A stretch of 64,000 bases of DNA, from positions 140,874-204,873 of the forward strand of contig NMRB01000172.1 of NCBI GenBank assembly GCA_002633025.1, in the 5' to 3' direction. Positions 46,340 to 55,857 of this stretch are shown one piece after another. A program made the translations under genes and the position numbers. The notes under the pieces were generated by a model. That model was not told where the DNA came from and ran no database searches. It saw only the letters and a list, made by a program, of their open reading frames with translations. Source of the DNA: Notospermus geniculatus (lineage: Eukaryota > Nemertea > Pilidiophora > Heteronemertea > Lineidae). Every line of letters starts with the position of its first letter. The first letter of the stretch is position 1.

Positions 46340-48117
46340 ATGGCGTGCGCGAATTTCGAAGAGGAATTTTGCGAAGAAAACGTCAATTTATCTCCTCAAA
46401 ATGAAGCCTACGACGATGAAAACTCGGACGATGATTTCGTAGAAATTTACTGCACCTGTCTGCGACCTGAAGATGGTTTTATGATCGCATGTTCGTCAGC
46501 AAAATGTGAAGTTGAATGGTTTCATTTAGAGTGTGTAGGCCTCACTGAAGAATCCGTTCCTGAAGGAGACTGGACATGTGAAGAGTGCCTCAATAAAGGT
46601 TTGCTTACCATCATGATCCATGTTTTTATTTTGCTTTCATTTTATCTGTCATGACAAGAACATGATGATGTAGCCTACTGTATATCATTGTCTACCATCA
46701 GCCCTTTGGAGGAATTAGACCTAGGCCCTATCCCTTGCGAATAAATTATAGCCTGTTGGTAATCTTTGCAGGTAGGCCTAAACCAAAGTCAAAGTCAAAG
46801 AAGCCCCGAGTCCGAGCTGAGCAGAAAAGGAAAGAATCCGACACTATCGAAGTGATATCAAAGCCAAAGGAGCAGAGTCGGAATTCTAAAGCGGTGAAAA
46901 AGGGAATGAAGAAAAGCAAGAAAGGTAGGGGCCTACACATTTTATTAAATACTTTTTTATTGGTAATGGTACAGCAGTGGCACTATAGACAAACAGTCTT
47001 TTACAATAAAACTTTGATAGGCCATACCTCTTGTTAAAAACATTCTTTTATAAATACACTTGTTTTCTTCAGCTCTGAAAACGCCCACCTATGGAAAAGC
47101 TGATGCAGAGAACGACTCCGTACGGATACTGAAGGACAGCATTGTGAGCCTTCTTCAAGGGGATGTTGCTGAACTGGATGAGGAACTCCGTTTGGAATTA
47201 CAGTCACTGGAGAATTCTCTAAACGATAGAGATCCAACAACTGTTGCTAAGTGGGCAGAGTTTGCGAAGTTCCTCATTTGTACACTGTGGCCAGTAATTC
47301 ACTGTATGATGGATAGTTACAGAGCTGATAAACTTGAGCAAATGTGCACATCTTTTCACCTTTTGAGCATCAGTGAAGAAGTAGACACAGCATTCAATAA
47401 ATTGTCGTGTGACCTGGGACTCAACAGTGACAAACAAATCTTCATCATGCAATTCTTGCTGGAGGAGTGTATGGTACAAGTTTTACGGAAGCAACACACA
47501 AGTGCTGATACTGTGTTCCAAATTGACACTGCCAATTCGAAAACATTTTCCACTGCCGAGGTGCAAGTTCTAAGATATACAGCTGGTTATGTTGCTCGCA
47601 AAATCATGAGGCGATACAGACGTGCATCGAACAAAGATGTGTCATCTTCGGTTATCAGCCTTCTGGAGGACTGGAAAGTTGACAATTCTGTCCCGGAAAC
47701 AGACACATTCCTCAGTTACACAAAACGTCCTGTGGACATCAGCAACAGAGGTGGGCTTTTTGCAATAAAGGACAATGTTTACTGTTTCTTTAAACAAGTT
47801 GAACTTGTTGTGCAACCAATACTGAAATCAAGAATGCTCAACACTTGCAGAACAAGAACTTGAAGGCGACTCTAGAAGGCAAACTTTCTGAAAGTCTGAG
47901 TATCTGCAACCATTGGAATGCCATCACTCAGGAAATGGAAAATGAAGCCTTGAAAGAAAGACTATTTCAGGATGTGATCAGCTGCTGGGTTTATCTGCGG
48001 ATTAAAGCCTTTGTAAGTGCGTACATGTTTGTGCAACAGAAAAATGACAGAGCATCAAAAAAGGGAGAAAAAGGTCTGAGGAAACAGCTTAAGAAATCAA
48101 AGACTGGGGACTTGTAA
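46340..48117 (+). pseudogene. PHD-finger protein encoded by the P-like transposon (one frameshift)
   Basis: Exons 46340-46598, 46772-46924 and 47073-48117, all with GT-AG borders and matching phases. The ATG at 46340 (AACAACATGG) is preferred over the in-frame ATG at 46280. Residues 37-83 form a C4-H-C3 PHD finger (YCTCLRPEDGFMIAC, then EVEWFHLECVGL, ending WTCEEC). A basic tail with an AT-hook-like GRPKPKSKSKK follows. Exon 3 has YTAGYVARKIMRRYRR and DISNRGGLFAIKDNVYCFF, motifs I associate with the C-terminal part of transposon proteins of this kind, then GLRKQLKKS at the end. A one-base shift near 47835 puts the last ~90 codons in another frame. Total length about 450 codons. It is probably a chromatin-reading partner of the transposase; the role is inferred. 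Confidence 0.75.
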
Positions 48118-48153
48118 ACTCACACAAGACATGTCATGTACTATTTGAAGGGT

Positions 48154-51100
48154 TTAGAGCCAGAGTGGGCTAATCCACAAATTTTTTTTTTTNACATCTA
48201 CTTGGCAATTTCCCCTGGTTGATGCTAGAATATTCTGAGATCCTGCTACCAATATATGTAGGTCGTTCTTAGCAAATTGTTGGACTGTTGGATTGTCGTT
48301 CCGTCCACCACACCCTCGCTGCTTGCTAAAATACAATTCCAAGGGATCCTGGCTGAATTTTCCTGACAGGACATAGTCGACACCAGGGATGCTCAACAGC
48401 TCCTTTGTCAAGTGTGTGAATGACAGCACTGAAATGAAAATACTGACAGTGTAATAGTAATACCTCCAATGTATTTGTTTTGTAAGTGGTGAAACAAAAT
48501 AAATGCACCAAATTATATGTACATGTAGTGTACTTACCTGTAATTCTCAGCCCCTCAAGAGTTTCTCTGCTTAAACATAACCTGGCTCGCTGATTCTTGG
48601 TCAAGTCATTTCTGGCTTTGCTTTGGTCCTCCCAATCCTGTAGGAAGCCGAGGAAGTCTTTTGTCAACCACTGAAATCAAAGAGGAAACGATTTTCATTA
48701 GCACTTCTTTTGAAGCTTGCACAGATGTGTTTTCATCAAGTATTTTTACATTGCACAGCACTCACCTCAAATCTTTCATCATTTTGATCCCGGTATGGTG
48801 CTAAAGCAGGTTTCCTTTTTCGAACATGGTCATTGAGGTTACGGACGTTTAGGCAATCAAAGAACTTGTCCATATATGAACAAAACTTTCGTGTTGATAC
48901 TGTAGTCTGTGAAAGTGTTTCTGAAGTCTCAAATGCTGTGGTCACTCTCTGACTCAGGACCTAAAATATAAATTAGAAATACACCATCAGTAGGGTAGAA
49001 CTAGAATTCCTATTTGGTTGTCCCTCATTTACAGTGGAGGAATTATACCTACCTGGGCAGCGAGGCTAACTTTCATCCGGAGAGATGGCGTCAAATATAA
49101 ATGTTCATGTCGTAATTTGGACAACTGCCGCAAGCCACCAACTTCTCCCTGATTATCTCTAGTCAGGTGCATGTCGCCTTCCACCAAAGACAATAGCTGT
49201 GTCCATTTTATCTCCTGGCCATTGTACTGAAAATAAAAAAAAACAGCACAGTTATTACAAGTTAGTATTATTATAACGAAAAATGCATCCTGACCTGTCA
49301 GAGTAGACTTGGAGGAATTATACTGAATACTGAATACTCAGTATAATTCCTCCAAGGAGTGGACAAGTTTTCCAGGGAAGAAAATAAACTTACTTCCAAA
49401 TTCCGGGTCTTGTTGTGCTATCCTGAATTCTCCCAATTGTTCCTGGTCGTTTTTATCAGATGTGGCGGATCACAGATGAAGTATATGAAAGTACCCCGAC
49501 GATAACGATGTCTCGTTCGGAAGGTGATTCCATCTTGTTCCTCTCCTGGATTCAAGCGAAAGAATTTTCTATTTGGGGTGGCACCATCTGCGATCAGTGC
49601 TCTAACATGGAAGCCCTTAAGTTCAAGGCGAGCAATGGCCTTCCACACCACCCAGTACAGCTGCGAACTTGTGAACTGTCGTGTTGGGAAATGACCAAAG
49701 ACTGCATGTAGGCTGCTGAAAATGCCACGAACCATGAAGGCAATAATGTGCGTTGCTGTGGCTGGATCACTACCATGACTACTGCTTGAATTGCTGTCTT
49801 TGGGATTTTGATTTTCATCATCCTCTGCATTAGCCCTGCAATCCATGATGAATGAATTGATCTCTTCATTAACATCGCCAAGATGGCAAAACCCTAACAG
49901 TTCACCAGTTTCAGAAGAATAAACAAGTCCCTCTTTGATCTTCACCTCATCAAACACAATTGACACATTCTTTTTGAATGTTTTCAAGTCCTCTTTAGCA
50001 TCATCTGCGATACGTTTTATGACTTCAGGATTGAATCCAGACTTTGCCTGAGTGAAAAGGGTATAGTCTCTCAATGTGTTCCCGTGTGGAAGGGCTATTA
50101 ACCCTGATGACCTCACAAACGGATAGGCCGCAGGCGATTTCGCCCAGAGTGCTATGCACCACTTGATGATCAATGGATGCCACCGCATTGAACTCTTCTT
50201 CTCCAACTCCAAGAACTTTTTCTGTTGCTGCCAGAATATGGCAAATGGTGTGTTAGCAGCAGGCTTTTCCTTTTCGATCAAGTCAATCATGTCCTGGGAC
50301 ATGGTGTCCTTGAGCTGCACAGAATGCTTCTCGATTTTTTCCATCAGTTCCATTTCAAGAGATTTTACCTGCCTTTTCAATGAATCAGTAGTCTTTTTTA
50401 AAAGCGATAGTTTCTTCTCAACCTGAGCCCTTGATAATTTATCATTTCGGATTGTGCATGTTTCCAGATCTTCCGTTTGGGTCTTTGGATTCTTCATTCT
50501 CGTCACCATGCGAAATAGATCTGCCCGGTACACCTTACAGACTTCACACTGATTGGAGGGGTTCCTGACTAGAATATGGTATCCAACATGGCGTACACAT
50601 CCGGAACTAACTTCTCTTGCAGCTACTGTCCCGTCATCTCTTCGAAACACAGCTGTATCTCCACTATTCTTTAAACGACACAGGTCTTGAAAACCTGGGT
50701 TGCCATGGCATTGAACAAGTTGGTATTCTAGGGCCTCAAACAGTTGCCGGCATTTACCTGGTGTAAGTAGTACTGGGAAACCTACCGAATCAGGGGGTAC
50801 AGTGAAACCATCCACAGTTAGATACCAAGAGCCATCGCCTCTCACAAGAACCTGCCTAGCGATATTGTTCTTTGCATTTGTCTTGAAACATACCACCTCC
50901 ATAGCATTGTTTTTGATGAAATAGCCAAACAAGCCAGCTTTCTGGATGTCCTGCTCGACAGCAAATTTCGATAATGGAAAACCCCTCTTCTCCAAAGCAT
51001 TCTTTTGCCCACATAACCGACAATGCTTCTTCAGCAATTCCTGGTGGCAGCTCAGCTTGCCTGAAAAAGAGAGAACAAATTAATGAAAGTGAAAAAAGCC

Positions 51101-51582
51101 TAGGGGACCTACAACTTGGGACTGGAGGAACACAGATCTAGGCCCTAGGCCTTTTGACCATATTACCCCACCCCTCGGAGGAACCCCAAGCCCACCCCAA
51201 CCTAGGCACAAAAAGCTAGGCCTATAGCATGTAGGCCTAGGCCTAGGCCTAGGCTAGGGCCTAATCACTATTCTACACTGTTCTAAGGCCACACTCTCCC
51301 CCAATTTTAGAAATATCAAGAAATAATGCCATGAGAAACAATCCTGCATGCATGATATACATCCCACATCATCCCAAATAATCGGCCCAGCACACACCAG
51401 ACACGCCAAAATATGTCTTTTTCGAATGCATGTGGCAGCCGTCGACACTATACAGCCCAGCGGTTTTACATTCAGAAATACATCACCTTTTAAATCATCT
51501 TTATCTCATTTGGTGGCAATTGGTGGAAATACTGCTTTTGATGAAGTAAAAGATACCTACCCTCTGAATTCTCCGAATCCAT
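48154..51582 (-). pseudogene. P-element-type transposase, full-length with one in-frame TAG
   Basis: Six exons: 51582-51561 (MDSENSEG), 51060-49394, 49226-49053, 48960-48766, 48670-48538, 48428-48154. All borders are GT-AG and phases agree, giving about 821 codons (Drosophila P is about 750). N-terminal CxxC pairs (CRLCG; CEVC) replace the usual THAP start. A coiled coil lies around 215-270. RNase-H catalytic core: SIVFDEVKIKEGLVY (Asp near 378), ALIADGATPNRKF (Asp near 499), then ICDPPHLIKTTRNNW. The GTP-binding-type insertion follows (LRHEHLYLTPSLRMKVSLAA; TLEGLRIT), and the C-terminal FSQDPLELYF holds the last acidic pair near 758 and 761. A TAG at 49418-49420 lies between NSG and HNKTRNLE, where sense is expected. 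A single N is at 48193. Confidence 0.88.
49308..49356. mobile_element. P-like excision footprint F1 with filler
   Basis: 19 bases of the left P-like end, an 11-base filler (ATACTGAATAC) and 19 bases of the right end, flanked by GAGTAGA (49301-49307) and GAGTGGA (49357-49363). It sits in the intron between transposase exons 2 and 3. Confidence 0.8.
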
Positions 51583-51953
51583 GAAGCCTCTTCAAAATGA
51601 TTGCAAATCGGTTAATTTTCAACGGATTTTAACGAAATTTGTGTCAAAAGTGAGTTCTCAGCGTCAGCTCATAGGAAGTGTCTACTGCGCAGACTCAAAC
51701 GGTCACGAGTTACTTCCTTTTTCAACTGCGCATGGTCCACGGTACTCGAACGCGCATCATTTAGTATATGAATACGCTCACAGGCGGCGATAGTGATCCC
51801 ACGCCAAGCGGCGGCCAACACTATGTTGAAAGGCCGAGGTGTTTATTGCTATGTACACACGCGGTTCTTTGTATTCTTTTGTGCGTTAAATAGGATTACG
51901 CAGATTATTTTTAATGGGAGTTCTGGCTGTTCCTCCTGTCAGTATAATCCAAG

Positions 51954-52694
51954 GTTGAATGCATAATTGTTGCTTGAACTATACTACAAATTTTAACAAG
52001 ATATGATTACTATAGAATGGTGATTGACTTTTTCTACTCTGGTTCGGAAAGATTCTAATGCCTTAGACCGGCCGCCGTCATTGGACGCCATCCCTGTATG
52101 TTACTCCCATTGACAGACCCAGGATGAATACAGTGGCGCTACGAAATAGTCAGGTAGTCTGTCACTTTCTGGAGGTACTTTGAAAGTGCCTTATGGCCGT
52201 TTCTATTTCTCTTTCTTAATCACCAACGTAGCGTGGTGGTCTTTTTCAAAGCTGGAATCTCCTGTTTTTGTTCATGTAGTTCAGCATTAATGAACTATAT
52301 CAGGCGGCGGTGAGCAATGAGGCACAATCCGGTAAACATGGTAAATCCAGTCATCCAGGTTTTTCGAATACCCGCTAAAAGACACTCTTGCAGCAGGCGA
52401 TATTTATAGTCCCAACCTTCTGAAATACATATTCGTCATGGAAATGAAGTCCAATTTCGTATTTCGTACTTCATGTTTCGTCAGATTTGCGAAAACTCTC
52501 TATTGACGACGTCCGGGCCGCGCATTTTATGACATGCGCATGGCAGCGATTGCGGATAATGGCGTTAATGCAAAATAATCGCATGTTTGAACAAACTAAA
52601 AGCAAACTGGGACACTAGCAATGCAAAGCGACTCACTTTTTATTGTGATATGGACATGACAACAAGACATCCAATGATCAGTTCAAGACTATGG
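51954..52694. other. Right part of the 9-bp-TSD element, R arm, then unique sequence
   Basis: To 52373 it is the 9-bp-TSD element, to 52490 the R arm, then unique AT-rich DNA. No gene seen. Confidence 0.5.
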
Positions 52695-53093
52695 GTGATA
52701 TGAATAAAAATAAGTAATAACGTTTACTCCAGTTTTTGAAGTATTTATTGATGACTATATGAATAAAACAGGAGTAACTACTGTCAGTAATTACTTGTAG
52801 CTACTACTAATAAGTATTAGTTAATATTCGTGCAGTAGTTACTCCAAAAACAGTAAATACTGCCGAGGATATGAAAAATCAGCAGTATTAATTTCAGTAT
52901 GGCGAACCCAGGATCAGACGACTAAACACTAGTTGGGCAGAAGTGATTACTTTGCAGTAAATGCAACTGTTTATTCATATGAATTCAAGTGTTCACTTCT
53001 ACTTGGAGTAAAAACTTGGAACTAGTAACTTTTACTTCTAGTAACTACTAGCTAGTAGGTACTGATTTTTATTCATATCACCCAATCTCACGG
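52695..53093. mobile_element. ~399-bp MITE with GGGTGATATGAATAAAAAT ends
   Basis: Left GGGTGATATGAATAAAAATA and right ATTTTTATTCATATCACCC are inverted. The interior has many GTAGTTACTCC/GGAGTAACTAC-type motifs. A single N is at 53123, just outside. Confidence 0.85.
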
Positions 53094-53869
53094 AGGATAT
53101 TGTGTAGGACATCTACACAGAANTTGTTAAAACAACACTGCCCGCTCAACTTGAATAGCCTAATCCCTTCTGTTGTATTCCACCTGGCAATGATTGTGGA
53201 GGTGTAATGGTGTCAATACACTGCTCGGCTTATACACTTGAAGGAATGTCTTGAATTGAATCGGGCAGGCTGCCGTGTTCCATGGAACACGGCCACCCGG
53301 TCTTCCTTCAAACGTAGTTTTGCAGTTTAATGCAGCGGGCGGGTCGCTGTTCGTAGGGCCACCGACAGTTTGGATGAGCAATTTGAGTCCACGGTGCCCT
53401 GAACACATTCATCCACTCCCAAGTTGTTACAGTTTGGTCCATATAGGGCCAGTCCGAATTCACGTCCAACTTTTATAAAATAATTAAACGAGTTTGCGAC
53501 TGTTTTTGTCCTCATCTGTTCAACGCCCTGGATGATAATCGTATGACTGAATTTTGCGCCGGCCTATTCGAAATGCACCGCTGAGGGTCCACTTTTTTCA
53601 AAGAGGAATTCATCTTGCTGCAGTGTAATAAACCATCTGCTGCTCTCCGTGTTTTCAGGGAGAGTTTTCCAACAAGCCTCTTGAATGCAGGGCTGGTGTA
53701 ATGTTTCTGGGTGTGGCCATTTTTCTGTGTGATTGTTTGGAAAACAATGGTAAACAGACTCACTGTTTCTCTGCGTTTCGCTCATTTTCAAGTCGCATCT
53801 ATATAAAAAAGGGCTGTCACGGAAAAACCCGACGAATTATCCAGAGCAATCGGGACCTTAGTGATGGTG
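53094..53869. other. Non-coding; no gene seen
   Basis: A 22-bp palindrome, GCCGTGTTCCATGGAACACGGC, lies at 53272-53293. Frames here show no domain. Confidence 0.35.
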
Positions 53870-54044
53870 CCAGTGTGACAGGAATCAAAATCCCCCTGGA
53901 ATCAATGTCCGGTTTACTGTTCAGCGAGGGATTAGAATACATGTATATGGTTAGTGAGACCAAAACCATTCGAATATAACCTTACAACAGCAGGCTATTG
54001 TTTGGCAGACCTGAATTCCTAGGGCGCTAATTCCTGTCACACCG
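53870..54044. mobile_element. MITE, family 2, copy 2
   Basis: Ends AGTGTGACAGGAATC and ATTCCTGTCACACCGG. The interior matches 2918-3075. Confidence 0.8.
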
Positions 54045-54651
54045 GCGATGCCGGTAGTCATAAGGGGCACAGTCCGCGCGAGCTACTGCGAAACTAATGT
54101 ATTAGGCCAGCCCTGCATACCACGATATATAAATACACACAGCACACCTGGATGACCTAATTTCTGTCCGCAGTGAAGTACACTTGACTGCGGACAAGAT
54201 TTTGCAGTAGCTCATGCGGTGTGTGTCCCTAATGGTCACCGCCAATATAAAGTCTGCCACGGGAAGACCCGAAGAATGATTGAAGTATTCGAGCATTATG
54301 GCTATTTTGTCGCAAGGGATGAAGAATCGCCCGTGAAAAGTGAAATCGGCGATAAACCAGCTAGTAAAAACAGTCGACCCGTTTTTATACTGAGTGAGCG
54401 CTAAAAAGTGGCGATCGCGGCGATTAGATTTTGATATTGAGCAAGAGGAGGATATGAAGACGACTAGATGATTGCATATGGGACTCACGAGCATGACGAG
54501 TGCAAAAAACAATTGAATACTAATATATAGAGAACAAAGTCAAGTAATGTCCGCCATAAATCGCCCTTCGCTCAGAAAATCTGAGCAGCAAAGTTCCAAA
54601 AGGAACATGAAGCTGACGATGATGATGATGATAACGCCCGTCAAACTGGCC
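54045..54651. other. Non-coding; possible degenerate element
   Basis: 54160-54200 shows CTGTCCGCAGT..ACTGCGGACA inverted. No gene seen. Confidence 0.35.
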
Positions 54652-54790
54652 GGCTTCCATTATACGGTATACGGTATGCGGTATGCGAAAACGCCGGTTA
54701 ACAACGGATTCCTGAGCATTCACGACCGTGAAGCCATTGTTAACAGGCGTTTTCGTATACCCTATACTTCTATGTAATCGGGGCCCAAGC
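54652..54790. mobile_element. Hairpin MITE (GAAAACGCCGGTTAACAA arms)
   Basis: GTATGCGAAAACGCCGGTTAACAACGG is mirrored by CCATTGTTAACAGGCGTTTTCGTATAC, with a ~25-base loop. Confidence 0.7.
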
Positions 54791-54854
54791 AAAGCTAATG
54801 CCAGTGGAGGTGGTGTTGGCGATTCTCAACTCAATCCAAAAAATGATAAGACTA

Positions 54855-54973
54855 TGGGCCGTATGCACGGGTCGCACTTTCATTAAAGTCTGACTTTTCG
54901 CAATGCTTCAAGCATTGAGAAAGTCTAACTTAAGCTATACTTTAGGCTAAAGTGCGGTCCGTGAATACGGCCC
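54855..54973. mobile_element. Hairpin MITE (GGGCCGTAT..CACGG ends)
   Basis: GGGCCGTATGCACGG and CCGTGAATACGGCCC at the ends. The arms are continuous almost to a central CTTCAAG (AAAGTCTGACTTTTCGCAAT pairs with ATTGAGAAAGTCTAACTT). Confidence 0.8.
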
Positions 54974-55072
54974 TATGTGCTGCAATGATGTAAACGAGTT
55001 AAAGATCACTTTTATTTCATCTTTTTTGTTTTTATTCAATAGAATAATAATCACTTCAGTATTTGCCGTCAT

Positions 55073-55105
55073 CTTGGAGGAATTATACTGTCAGTATCCT
55101 CCAAG
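55073..55105. mobile_element. P-like excision footprint F2
   Basis: 18 bases of the left P-like end joined directly to 15 of the right end, flanked by CCGTCAT (55066-55072) and ACGTCAT (55106-55112), 6 of 7 identical. Confidence 0.75.
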
Positions 55106-55756
55106 ACGTCATTTACAATCAATTTATAGAATATTGTCACATTGTTGTATTTTACAGTTGTAGGCTTTCAACTGAGTTACACTTCCACAGCTTGCAAAAG
55201 TTGGCGAACCAGACAAACAGATGACAATAACACCTTAATTACAGTAATCAATGTCGGTCAAATGAAGTCAGAACTCATAATTGTGTGTACCGGTATAAGT
55301 CCAATATGAATATGGTGTGAATATAGTGATCACAGCCTGTCAGGGATTAGGAGAATTAGGCCCACAGTCAAGTGAACAAGAGAAAGAAATATCATTACAT
55401 TATTTACTTTAAAATTTGCTAAAATCACAATTTAATAGCTACTTAATGCCACAAAGGTAAATTTTGTTGATTGTAATAGTTTTTAATACTGATAATATAC
55501 CTCCGCCTCTGATAGTGCCGTTTAATGCTTTTTAATGCCCTGAGGGGGCCGTGTTAATGAATAGGCCCAAGTACATGCAAGCTGCGAGTGTTGAATTCCT
55601 TTCTAATCTCATCGGCTAATTAACGTAATTGAACGCATCGGTCGTCTTGTAATTGTGCTGCAATTAGTGGCAAAAGACGAGGCTTGAGCAAGGAATTTGA
55701 CTGAGCACCTCTCACTTCTCAGGTTTTCGGTTTGGTCATTAATTGTCCCCTTTGCC

Positions 55757-55764
55757 TATAAATA
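55757..55764 (+). promoter_or_regulatory. TATA box upstream of the DUF7869-like gene
   Basis: TATAAATA, 94 bases before the ATG at 55858, predicting a start of transcription near 55785-55790 and a short leader. Confidence 0.5.
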
Positions 55765-55857
55765 AAGGTCAGATTGTCAAAATGCAGAACAGGGATTTAC
55801 CGTGGACTGGTAGACAGTCATCTGACAGCTGGTTGCAGATCTGCGCAGTTATGAAAT

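Larger units (their letters stand above)
46111..51953. mobile_element. P-superfamily DNA transposon, nearly complete (5.84 kb)
   Basis: The terminal inverted repeats are 31 bp: the left begins CTTGGAGGAATTATACTGAC and continues AGGAGGAACAG; the right is its inverse lacking three bases. Target duplication GTTGAAT at 46104-46110 and 51954-51960. The P element of Drosophila also has 31-bp inverted repeats. Two convergent multi-exon genes fill the element: PHD protein (plus) and P transposase (minus), whose stop codons are 37 bases apart. Confidence 0.9.
45316..52373. mobile_element. Element with GGGTATTCGAAAAACCTGGA ends and 9-bp duplication
   Basis: The ends GGGTATTCGAAAAACCTGGA and mirror, with >100 bp of terminal inverted repeat, are flanked by GCTAAAAGA at 45307-45315 and 52374-52382. 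Its own sequence is 45316-46110 and 51954-52373 (about 1.2 kb, non-coding); the rest is the P-like element. A 9-bp duplication and long terminal repeats suggest a Mutator-type non-autonomous element. Also present at 29128-30010 and its copy B partner. Confidence 0.85.
43990..52490. mobile_element. Foldback element R, interrupted by a 7-kb insertion
   Basis: Left arm 43990-44453, right arm 45045-45315 joined to 52374-52490. Paired blocks include GGTCAGGGTCAGTCAAGATT, AACTTGCATGTCATCTCC, and AATACATTAGGTCATTG-like sequence. Without the insertion it is about 1.44 kb with ~470-bp arms. The loop is at about 44454-45044. Confidence 0.75.

Noticed and set aside
51225-51262. AGGCCT tandem tract as telomere-like or regulatory repeat
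   Set aside because: Short simple repeat; the same hexamer is scattered all over the window.
45316-52373. Reading the whole 7-kb span as one autonomous transposon
   Set aside because: The coding part has its own 31-bp inverted repeats and 7-bp duplication, so it is a separate element nested inside a ~1.2-kb non-autonomous one.
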